Shown here: positions 7,250-15,200 of the stretch, in pieces | How the letters are laid out: each line of letters opens with the position of its first letter | Numbering within the stretch: position 1 is the stretch's first letter | NCBI GenBank assembly: GCA_017428805.1 | Contig: JAFRQC010000103.1 | Span: 1 to 30,144, forward strand | Source of the DNA: Prevotella sp. | Lineage (GTDB): Bacteria > Bacteroidota > Bacteroidia > Bacteroidales > Bacteroidaceae | DNA length: 30,144 nt | Direction: 5' to 3' | The notes under the pieces: generated by a model | What the model saw: only the letters and a program-made list of their open reading frames with translations | What the model was told of the DNA's origin: nothing | Databases searched by the model: none | Translations under genes and position numbers: made by a program

Positions 7250-9061
7250 TCAGTTGTCGCGGAACAGGCGGATAGGACGACCATTATACCTTCCTTCTGA
7301 ATCGGATCTCATACACAAATAATCTGTAGTATTACCAAAAGTCATATTCCAAGCGTATGAAGGATTGGCATCACCTAGAGATGCCCAATACAACCCTCTA
7401 CTTCCCGAGTCTTTTCCTGGTGCGTTTCCTACACTACTGGCAGCATAACCTACCGTATAAAATGTACGTTGAATAGCACCTATTGTCTCATTCTCTGACC
7501 AATCGTAACTACCGTTTGTAATGGTAGTCATCATATCTGCCAATGCAGTCGTATTGGTCGCAGCAATGGGATTGATCAGACGTGAACTAATGACAAGACG
7601 AGAAGTCGTCGAAGATGATCCATAATCGGCATATTCGTACTTCCATACAGAACAATAATCTGTACCGAGGAAACGAATAGCATAACGGACATGACTACCT
7701 GCTGTGTATGAACTCCAGTATGACTGATACACTATTCCCATGTTTGAGGTATTATCCGTTCCATTACTATATTTGGTATCGTTATTATAACCAAAAGTGC
7801 AAGGTGGGTCATTAACGACTGTTCCGGCAGAAATCTGCGTTCCAAATACATGAGCGTAATTTGAACTGGAGACGTACACAGCTGGAATAATGCTTAACCA
7901 CTCCATTACTGTAGGCATGTGCCACGTAGCTCCAAGTTCACCATTGCTCACAGTCTTTGCAGGGCTTGGCAAAAGATAGCCGTCATATCCCGTTGTATTC
8001 GCTGTAAAGCCTATGTTCATAGCTGGATATGTTCCACTATCCCATTGGAACAGATAGCCTTGACTTGTACTATTCGTTGTGTTGAAAGTCAGATCGGAGT
8101 TAATATTATACTCTGCTACATACCACAGCGGATTCTTCATGTACTTAGGTTCTGTTGGCGTTGCATATCCTGTATAGGTATTTTCTGGGGTGTCGCTGCC
8201 GCCCCAAGGGTTGATGCTGGAGGTGACGGTGATGGTGGTGCCGACTTTCACGGTGAAGGTGTACTGGGTGTTCGGGGTAAACTCGGTGCCGGCGGGGAAG
8301 TCGTAGGCGATGGGGCCGATGCCGGCTACGTCAAACGCGATGCGCACATCACCAGCAGCGGCTGTCGTCTGTGGCGGGATGATAGCCGCAGCACCAGGAG
8401 TCAGGGCGATGTAGCCAGGCGTGGAGGCTTCGCTGAGAGAATAATCAGAATCTGAGCCCGTCGGATAGGTTATTGTGGCCTGCGTCTTAGCCTTCAGCTT
8501 GAGGTTCGTCACTGCTGGCGCTGGTGTTATACCGAGTCCACTAACATCCACGTTGACGATGATCTTCGACATCACATGACTGAAGGTAAGCGTATGGGCC
8601 GCCTCCTGACGGTTTTTATCAGCCGACTTGCAGTAGCAGAGATCGCTGGCAGCATAATTGTCGTCGGTGGTCTGATCGGCACTGACGGTGAAGGTCGCTG
8701 CCGAGGCGATGGAGGGGTGTACGGCATAGATGGTCACGGGCGTGCCGTCCATCGGATAGTTATAGTTGCCGCTATATGTCAGGTCGCCGTCAGTTCCCGA
8801 CACCGTACAAGCCAGCGGATTAGCAATCCAATCGCCGTCCTTTTCTTTGATATAGGCAGCCACCGTTTGCCCGTCGAGCAGCTCCGTGTCTTGTGTCGTG
8901 CTGCCAGTCGTGCCTGCTCGGGTGTGGCTCACCTTGCTACTCTCAACTGTTGCTGAGAGGCGGATGGGCACACGTCCAGCCTGCTGCGACCCATCGTCTG
9001 AGGTACAGCCCACCGCCATTAGTATGACGGCTATAATTGACAAAATGTTTTTTATCTTCAT
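7250..9061 (-). CDS. Fimbrillin-family lipoprotein, probable tip adhesin
   Basis: 603 residues from the ATG at 9061. A frame open up to 9115 adds 18 residues before the signal peptide and is rejected. The lipobox ends at VGC, Cys19; Thr-Arg site at Arg48. The fimbrillin domain (25-295) has VPIRLSATV, ASDLCYC, FSHVMSKIIVNV and IIPPQ, and ends with SINPWG. The C-terminal domain (about 300-603) has NPLWYVAEYN, EWLSIIP, RYAIRFLGTDYCSVWKYEY and a final RPIRLFRDN. It pairs with the upstream gene (9105-10997): both end in Arg-x-Phe-Arg-Asp-Asn, and the short gaps after each are alike, so they look like a tandem duplication. The C-terminal half is AT-richer (23 of 60 G/C at 7321-7380 against 34 of 60 at 8221-8280). 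Confidence 0.85.
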   Translation of the reverse strand: MKIKNILSIIAVILMAVGCTSDDGSQQAGRVPIRLSATVESSKVSHTRAGTTGSTTQDTELLDGQTVAAYIKEKDGDWIANPLACTVSGTDGDLTYSGNYNYPMDGTPVTIYAVHPSIASAATFTVSADQTTDDNYAASDLCYCKSADKNRQEAAHTLTFSHVMSKIIVNVDVSGLGITPAPAVTNLKLKAKTQATITYPTGSDSDYSLSEASTPGYIALTPGAAAIIPPQTTAAAGDVRIAFDVAGIGPIAYDFPAGTEFTPNTQYTFTVKVGTTITVTSSINPWGGSDTPENTYTGYATPTEPKYMKNPLWYVAEYNINSDLTFNTTNSTSQGYLFQWDSGTYPAMNIGFTANTTGYDGYLLPSPAKTVSNGELGATWHMPTVMEWLSIIPAVYVSSSNYAHVFGTQISAGTVVNDPPCTFGYNNDTKYSNGTDNTSNMGIVYQSYWSSYTAGSHVRYAIRFLGTDYCSVWKYEYADYGSSSTTSRLVISSRLINPIAATNTTALADMMTTITNGSYDWSENETIGAIQRTFYTVGYAASSVGNAPGKDSGSRGLYWASLGDANPSYAWNMTFGNTTDYLCMRSDSEGRYNGRPIRLFRDN

Positions 9062-9104
9062 ATCTATCTTCTTTAAATCATTCGCCGACATGCGGCAAGG
9101 ATAT

Positions 9105-10997
9105 TTAGTTGTCACGGAACATACGGACAGGTCTGTATCTATTGTTACTCCAACCAGAATCTATTGACGTAAATCCGGCACCTAAAGTAATTGACGTATA
9201 GCTCGTGTAATCACTTCGGGGATCATCGTTGCTAGCTGCCACATAATATGTTACATATTCTCCTTTGCTTTCCCATGTAGCGCCGGAACCGGTTCCTATA
9301 CCAAGCGCATAAAAAGCACGCTCCTCATATGAATTGCTGTCTTCCCAATCATAGTCACCACTCTCTAATCTGTCTATGATAAGCTGTAGCAACGCCTTTT
9401 CGTCAGCAGTTGATCCAAAATTCGTGTTTGTTGTCAATGTCGGGTAGGCAGGAGACGAAATCAGTTGCGAACGGATAACCAATCTAAAATCTGATGTTCC
9501 ACCGCCACCATATGTTCCTTCATTTGTATATTTCCAAATACTGCAATAGTTTGTTCCAATATAGCGAATAGCATATCGAGTAGGATGATAGCTGTCTGTG
9601 CCTTCAATTTTGCCACTCCAATATGACTTATAAGCTGTAGCTGTCTGCGCCTGCTTGAAACAACTGGCATTTTCCGTCCAAACCCCATAAGTAGATCCTT
9701 TACAAGGAGTTACGCCAGAAGTTGTAGTGCCCTCGACGAACATATTATAATTGTATCTACCGGTTCCACTGGTTCCCCAACAAACAGGTACAATACTGAG
9801 CCACATCTGTGTAGTAGGGAATACCAATTTGATTCCGTCAATCGTCTTTGTTGACGTGGAATTATAGCCTGTCCGAGAAGTGGTATTTCCCACCAACGTT
9901 GTCATGGCATTTGTCCACGTATTAAAGTAAACACTAGCGTTGCAATTGGTAGCCGCTACCAATGCCGTTGCGTTTGAATTCAGATCCTTATCCAGCACGT
10001 AGTATAGCGGATTATTAGCCTGGTTCCGGACTATGGTATACAATTTCTTTCCCATCACCTGCTGATTAGCGACTTTTGTGCCCCAGTCGGTGACATTAGT
10101 GGTAGCAGTGATGCCGACATCGGTGACCTTGAGATTGTAAGTGTACTTCTTGCCGCTTTCGAAGGAGGTGGCGGTTGGCATGGGATAAATCATGGGACCG
10201 ATGCCTGGGACGGTGAGCGAGATGAACGAGGCTCCTGCGGCGATTTCCTGCGGCGGGATGATAGCCTCCTGCTTCATCGTGATAATGCCAGGATTGCTGG
10301 CATCAGAGGCAGTACAACCTGTATAGCAATTGGCATCGGTGGAGGAGGCAACGGGGAAGGTCATCGTGGTGCTCGTCTTGGCATGGAGCTTGATACTCGT
10401 AGGAAGGGTGGCACTCGTGACATTTGGATCCAACGTCAAATTGACGACAATCTTCGACAGCAGATGCTTCATCTGCAGGAGCTTGCGGCCATTGGCATCC
10501 ACATCGGTACGTGCAAAGTTCGCAGGCATGCTATAACAGAGGTCGCTGGCAGCGTAATTAGCCTCCGTGGTCTGATCGGTGTTCACCGTGAATGTCCCGC
10601 CGGAGGCATAGCCACTGGGATGGATGGCGTGGATGCTGATGACATCGACGCCCTGAGGATAGTAGAAGGCAGGATCGGTGGTCGTATTGACGGGCTCGAG
10701 GTCGCCGGCAGCATTGCTTACTGTATATTCGATGGGATCCTTAATGGCGGCAGTATGCAAGCCGTCGTTCTCGCTGATCCAGGCGCGGACGGTCTGCCCC
10801 GTAAGCAGTTCCGTGTCCTGCGTCGTGGCTGCTCCTCCCCAGACTCCGAAAGAACGAGTCTTCCCAGCGTCAGTAGGAGCGATGGTGGCGGCGAGCCTGA
10901 TGGGCACAGCCTCCTCTGGCTGCTCCCCAGTGTCCTGGGTGCAACCTCCCGCCGTCGCGATGACGGTCATCAGTGCCACGATGTATTTTATCTTCAT
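9105..10997 (-). CDS. Fimbrillin-family lipoprotein, probable tip adhesin
   Basis: 630 residues. The lipobox ends at GGC, Cys19; the Thr-Arg site is at Arg48 (GKTRS). The fimbrillin domain has VPIRLAATI, ASDLCYS, MKHLLSKIVVNL and IIPPQ, and ends with NVTDWG near residue 305. The C-terminal domain has NPLYYVLDKDLN, MWLSIVP, RYAIRYIGTNYCSIWKY and a final RPVRMFRDN. It is close to the next gene (7250-9061). G/C is 20 of 60 at 9481-9540 in the C-terminal half and 33 of 60 at 10681-10740 in the N-terminal half. A REP-like hairpin separates it from the preceding gene of the operon (88-bp gap), the only large gap in the operon. Confidence 0.85.
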   Translation of the reverse strand: MKIKYIVALMTVIATAGGCTQDTGEQPEEAVPIRLAATIAPTDAGKTRSFGVWGGAATTQDTELLTGQTVRAWISENDGLHTAAIKDPIEYTVSNAAGDLEPVNTTTDPAFYYPQGVDVISIHAIHPSGYASGGTFTVNTDQTTEANYAASDLCYSMPANFARTDVDANGRKLLQMKHLLSKIVVNLTLDPNVTSATLPTSIKLHAKTSTTMTFPVASSTDANCYTGCTASDASNPGIITMKQEAIIPPQEIAAGASFISLTVPGIGPMIYPMPTATSFESGKKYTYNLKVTDVGITATTNVTDWGTKVANQQVMGKKLYTIVRNQANNPLYYVLDKDLNSNATALVAATNCNASVYFNTWTNAMTTLVGNTTSRTGYNSTSTKTIDGIKLVFPTTQMWLSIVPVCWGTSGTGRYNYNMFVEGTTTSGVTPCKGSTYGVWTENASCFKQAQTATAYKSYWSGKIEGTDSYHPTRYAIRYIGTNYCSIWKYTNEGTYGGGGTSDFRLVIRSQLISSPAYPTLTTNTNFGSTADEKALLQLIIDRLESGDYDWEDSNSYEERAFYALGIGTGSGATWESKGEYVTYYVAASNDDPRSDYTSYTSITLGAGFTSIDSGWSNNRYRPVRMFRDN

Positions 10998-11050
10998 ATA
11001 TCTTCGTTTATTTACGTTTTAAGACCAATCAGAGACACAGGAACCTGCTC

Positions 11051-11081
11051 ACCTCACAAAGGGTCAGACCCCGTGTGAGGT
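11051..11081. repeat. REP-like hairpin inside the fimbrial operon
   Basis: ACCTCAC and GTGAGGT arms, a 3x3 internal loop and an inner GGGTC-A-GACCC stem. It has the same layout as the type 1 repeats at the left end of the window. It starts just after the stop of the 11086-12969 gene on the minus strand and could weaken expression of the three genes that follow. Confidence 0.6.
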
Positions 11082-11085
11082 CAAG

Positions 11086-12969
11086 CTATTCTGCATCTCT
11101 AAAGAGGCGTACAGGAATGCTATAAGCTTTTCGGCTAGTGTTATTTCCACACATCAGATCATTCTTAAGCAATACTGTATACCCTTGAATTGATGAATCG
11201 TATTCATCTATTGTAAGTTCCCAACTCCACCCCTTATCATTAATGACATCAGTTGAATAGGTTCCACTGGGATAGTCATAATTGTTCTCGTCAGGCCATG
11301 CTATACCAGTTGCTGGGAAAATAACGGTTTCTGTATCCTCAGCCCACCAGGCTTCGTTGCTAATGGTTGATAATGTAATAGCAGGATTTCTGCCTACATA
11401 TTTTGATTTTATTATCCATGCAGCTCCTCCACCGACACTAGACTCACTCGCAGTATACTCATATCGATATGCGCAAGTATATTCACCATTATTACCAGAA
11501 TCCTCTTTAAAACGTAATCCATAACCTATTGTAGTCCCTGATGGACAATAGTAATCATTCTTGAATATCCTATCAACTTGATAAGTATAACTGGTTCCAT
11601 TCCATACAGCGCCCCACGCTACAGACTCTTGCATGTTCATATGCTGCACATTCGTACCGAAGACAATCCTATCATTATTGGTACCGCTTATTGTTAGCGC
11701 TCCACTTAATGGATTATTATTCCCCACATAACCTGGTGGAATTATTGACATCCACTCTTTTGTCATAGCCAAATGATAGGATCCGACAGAAATTCCATCA
11801 GGTTCTACAACTTGAGTATGCTTGAATGCTGTTGCAGCTGTTGACCAACGGAAATATGCAGTCTTCTGAGGTGTATTATCACTTGCCATTCTATGGATTG
11901 TACCAATATAAACATTACCACTTATATCATCGGCAGTTGCGGCCATATTAGTTGCTCCTATTAAATATTCTATTGGCATAACAGGACGGGATAGGGCAAG
12001 GCCATCGCCGTGGGTAAAGTCTGTGCCATTGACGGCGGTGTCCCAGTCGGTGATGGTGGTGGTGCAGAGGATCTCGTCGTTGTTGACGGTGAGATTGTAG
12101 ATGTATTGCTTGCCAGACTCGAAGTCACCATCTTCCTGGAGCTTGTAGGTGAGCGTCTTGTCAGAGGGCGAGTCCTGAATGACGACATCGATGAATTCCG
12201 TGCCATCGGCAGGATTCTGTTCAGGGATGATGGCGGCTGTCGTGAAGTCCGTCGAAGTACCCGTGAAATCAGAATACATGATGACATTGTCAAGTCCTGT
12301 CGTAGCTACCGCAGCCACATTGGAGAGCACTGCAGTAGAGGGATTGAAATCTGCAGATCGCTTGATGTTTTTCATCGTAACGCTCTTTACAATAGCCCCA
12401 TTAATTGTGACATTCACCTTGATCTTTGACAACTTGTGTTCGAATTCCAAAGGAATAGGAATGGAAGTGCGTTTTACCTTGCAAGTCATACCAGAGCCTT
12501 CGATAAGACTGTTGCCACTACCATCCTGAAAAGTCGCCTGTGGCAGGCCAACCATCAAGTCGCTGGCTTTGTAGCCTGCTGCTGTCGATTGGTCTGCTGC
12601 AACGGTAAATGTCTGATTCGTTGTGGCATACTGCACAGAAGCTGGGTGATAGGCTACGACATGCACGCTATTACCATTGACAGGGAAGTATGGTGATGCC
12701 GTTTCCTGGCATACCATCGGATCACTGATACTCGTTGCATCCGTCTTATAACCATAGTTCGTGCCATCTACTGCCACCGTGATGGGAGTTTCGAACGGGA
12801 AGTTGGTATCGTTAATACCATCGACAGCACGAGTGTCTGTTCCGAGACTGGCTGCCGTCAGCTTAATGGGCACAGGCTGACTGCCCTCCTGCGCCTCTTC
12901 TTTGGCGCAGGAGAACAGCAGCAGTGCCACTGCTATCAGGGCAATATAGCTTCGGATGTTTTTTATCAT
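11086..12969 (-). CDS. Fimbrillin-family lipoprotein, probable tip adhesin
   Basis: 627 residues. The lipobox ends at FSC, Cys21; Thr-Arg site at Arg47 (TDTRA). The fimbrillin domain has VPIKLTAAS, ASDLMVG, EFEHKLSKIKVNV and IIPEQ, and ends with TITDWD near residue 310. The C-terminal domain starts with RPVMPIEYLIGATNM and includes EWMSIIPPGYV, NDYYCPS, YGLRFKED and a final IPVRLFRDAE; it is the close partner of the C-terminal domain at 5382-6240. It follows the 12974-14032 gene after only four bases, so the two are surely co-transcribed. First of the five long fimbrillins in the operon. Confidence 0.85.
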   Translation of the reverse strand: MIKNIRSYIALIAVALLLFSCAKEEAQEGSQPVPIKLTAASLGTDTRAVDGINDTNFPFETPITVAVDGTNYGYKTDATSISDPMVCQETASPYFPVNGNSVHVVAYHPASVQYATTNQTFTVAADQSTAAGYKASDLMVGLPQATFQDGSGNSLIEGSGMTCKVKRTSIPIPLEFEHKLSKIKVNVTINGAIVKSVTMKNIKRSADFNPSTAVLSNVAAVATTGLDNVIMYSDFTGTSTDFTTAAIIPEQNPADGTEFIDVVIQDSPSDKTLTYKLQEDGDFESGKQYIYNLTVNNDEILCTTTITDWDTAVNGTDFTHGDGLALSRPVMPIEYLIGATNMAATADDISGNVYIGTIHRMASDNTPQKTAYFRWSTAATAFKHTQVVEPDGISVGSYHLAMTKEWMSIIPPGYVGNNNPLSGALTISGTNNDRIVFGTNVQHMNMQESVAWGAVWNGTSYTYQVDRIFKNDYYCPSGTTIGYGLRFKEDSGNNGEYTCAYRYEYTASESSVGGGAAWIIKSKYVGRNPAITLSTISNEAWWAEDTETVIFPATGIAWPDENNYDYPSGTYSTDVINDKGWSWELTIDEYDSSIQGYTVLLKNDLMCGNNTSRKAYSIPVRLFRDAE

Positions 12970-12973
12970 ACGA

Positions 12974-14032
12974 TTAGAACGTCAGTTCGCGTTCCTGAGC
13001 AGCACCTGCGACCCAGTCAACAATAGATACAACTACAACAATAACCTCGTCACTTAAGATTTTCAACGTGTATTTATACTCCTTGCCAGGATCAAATGAA
13101 GTCAGTGAAGCGCTGCCAAGATAAGCCGTCTTTGTTACACTGTTGATTTTAACACTGACGGTAGCACCTGATGATGCGCTCATACCACTTTGTGGAGGAA
13201 TAATAGCAGAGACACCAGGGGCTGATGCCGAAGCCGTTTTGTTGACATTAGCATAGAGACTTGTATTGTCTGTCGAGTTAGAAACCTTAACGGTACCTTT
13301 ATCACCGGAAGCAGTTGATGTAGTCACAGCACCAGCACTAATAGCTTTGGACATATCTATGGTTGCCTTCTTATAAACATCCCCCAGACTGATTTCTTCG
13401 ATATTACCGGCAATACCACCAACATCCTCAATAAAGAATGTCAGTTTGGTCAAAGCATGATTCATGGTCACCTCTGCTGTCTTTGCTGGGGTGCCACTAT
13501 AATGAGCAGTCCCCATACCATAGACAAAATCACTGGCTTTATACTTTGCATCAGTAGACTGGTCAGCATCAATAGTAAAAGCCATCGACGTGATATCGGA
13601 GTGAGTAGCGAAAGGTGCATAGACATAGACATCAACGTCAGTTTTGTCAACTGGGAAATAAAGTTTCGTAGCAGGAGTCAAAGTTAATTTATTTGTAGAT
13701 GATGGTGTTGTCGTGGCGCCAGTAGGTTGAGTCACGGCAACATTCGTATAACCTGCATAACTTGGAGCAGTATTATCGACTGCCGTTTTTCCTGTTCTAT
13801 AGACAAAGATACCTGCAGTTGTCCAATCATCAAGGTTATCACCCTGTAAATTGGATGCAGCACGGGTTTCAACAGCTTCTGCACTAAACATAGATGTAGA
13901 AATGTTTATTTCTTCATCAGAGAATCCTCCGTTAGGAGCATAGGTTGAGACTTCGTCGTCATAGATGCACGACGAGAGGGAGAACACGGCCGTAGCCAAG
14001 GTGGCTATCAGGTTAATACGATTCTTTTTCAT
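12974..14032 (-). CDS. Fimbrillin-family lipoprotein, probable shaft or anchor pilin
   Basis: 352 residues with a lipobox ending at SSC, Cys22, and a Thr-Arg site at Arg57 (VETRAAS), some 35 residues after the cysteine, further away than in the other members. ASDFVYGM, MNHALTKLTFFI and IIPPQSG are the fimbrillin landmarks. The protein stops 14 residues after the last strand (IVDWVAG), as major fimbrillins FimA/Mfa1 do, so its C-terminal strand could serve as donor to the next subunit. The gene is 24 bp from the gene before it and 4 bp from the one after. Whether it or the 14057-15178 product is the main pilin cannot be told from sequence alone. Confidence 0.8.
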   Translation of the reverse strand: MKKNRINLIATLATAVFSLSSCIYDDEVSTYAPNGGFSDEEINISTSMFSAEAVETRAASNLQGDNLDDWTTAGIFVYRTGKTAVDNTAPSYAGYTNVAVTQPTGATTTPSSTNKLTLTPATKLYFPVDKTDVDVYVYAPFATHSDITSMAFTIDADQSTDAKYKASDFVYGMGTAHYSGTPAKTAEVTMNHALTKLTFFIEDVGGIAGNIEEISLGDVYKKATIDMSKAISAGAVTTSTASGDKGTVKVSNSTDNTSLYANVNKTASASAPGVSAIIPPQSGMSASSGATVSVKINSVTKTAYLGSASLTSFDPGKEYKYTLKILSDEVIVVVVSIVDWVAGAAQERELTF

Positions 14033-14056
14033 AATTGTATGTTTTAGTTGTTATTA

Positions 14057-15178
14057 TTAAAATTCTATATCTATTTGGTCGTCGGGACCGCTGAGCCAGT
14101 CGGTAATGTTGACTGTCACAGTGATAGGAAGCTCGGAGTCGGGCACTACCTGATCGCCAGGACCCTTGCCTGGGCCACCGGGGTTGGGATCGACATCGGG
14201 ATCATTGGGATCCTCGGGATTGAGGGGATTCGGATCGATAAGACCGGCACCGCCACCGTTGGTAAAGAAAGAGATGGTGTAGGTGTACTTATGACCTGTG
14301 GTCCACGTCTGCTTGATAGGCAGGGCGGCAAAACCGTACTTTGTGGCCACCGAGGGATAGAGCAGATTGCCCAGCTGGTCCTTGATGCGGCAGAGTACGG
14401 AGATGTAGGCACCACCGTTGTTGCTGGAATTGGCAGACCACGGTGTGAGTTCCTGTGGGATCATGAGGAACGTGTTGGTGCCGAACATGATGCTGCGTGC
14501 CTGATGGTCGAGGGTGAGGCTCGACGAGCCTTTCAGGATATAGTCGCCGTTGCCGGCAGCTTTGCTCCATGTGGGATAGCCGTCGTTGACGGTCTGGAAG
14601 GTAAGCTCTGCGGTAGAGGGGATCTGTCCGAGCTTCACGCCCAGCACCTCGATGGTGTACTGGCTGGGAGAGCCGTTCTTGGCCAGCACCTCGATCTGCG
14701 AGAGGGCGTGCTTGAAGTCGAGCACTGCCGTGCCGGAGGCGCTGTTGCGGTTGGCAAGGACATAGGCCGTGATCACGTCTTCCTGGTTCTTGACCGTGCT
14801 GGCAGGCGTGAAGCCAGTAATCTTCTGCTCGGTCGTAGTGATGCTGACACGGTCTTTTAGGGACTGCGGGGCATAGCCATAGAAATTCAGCGGATAAGAA
14901 GGCCAGTACTTGGGCGTGGCTGTCTCCCAGGCTCCGTCGGCCTGTTTCACCACCTCAAGATCCTGGAAATAGGGAGAGGCATCGCCCAATGCCGTCACGT
15001 TGAACTTCTTGAAGTTGTCAGTAGTGATGGCAGCGCGCGTGTTCTGGGTGTTCACCCCACCGATAGAGGTGTCGAAGTAGATGACGTCGCCATCCACCTT
15101 TTCCTCATCGTCGCTACACCCCGCCAGGAATGTCACTGGCAGGAGAGCCAAAAGGATTCTAATTGTCTTGTTCATCAT
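14057..15178 (-). CDS. Fimbrillin-family lipoprotein, probable shaft or anchor pilin
   Basis: 373 residues, starting at two adjacent ATGs. Lipobox LAGC, Cys21; Thr-Arg site at Arg48 (QNTRAA). FKHALSQIEVLA and MIPQEL are the fimbrillin landmarks. Residues about 307-345 are a Pro/Asp/Gly-rich linker (NPLNPEDPNDPDVDPNPGG), placed before the last strand pair (LPITVTVNITDWL), and the protein ends 10 residues later. The linker is the most striking feature and could make the donor strand flexible. It is the first fimbrillin of the operon, directly after the DUF3868 gene, a usual place for Mfa-like structural or anchor subunits. Confidence 0.8.
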   Translation of the reverse strand: MMNKTIRILLALLPVTFLAGCSDDEEKVDGDVIYFDTSIGGVNTQNTRAAITTDNFKKFNVTALGDASPYFQDLEVVKQADGAWETATPKYWPSYPLNFYGYAPQSLKDRVSITTTEQKITGFTPASTVKNQEDVITAYVLANRNSASGTAVLDFKHALSQIEVLAKNGSPSQYTIEVLGVKLGQIPSTAELTFQTVNDGYPTWSKAAGNGDYILKGSSSLTLDHQARSIMFGTNTFLMIPQELTPWSANSSNNGGAYISVLCRIKDQLGNLLYPSVATKYGFAALPIKQTWTTGHKYTYTISFFTNGGGAGLIDPNPLNPEDPNDPDVDPNPGGPGKGPGDQVVPDSELPITVTVNITDWLSGPDDQIDIEF

Positions 15179-15200
15179 AACTCGAGATTATTGTTGTTTA

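Noticed and set aside
14048..14860. Plus-strand open frame of 270 codons
   Set aside because: Shadow of the fimbrillin gene at 14057-15178; no promoter and no family resemblance.
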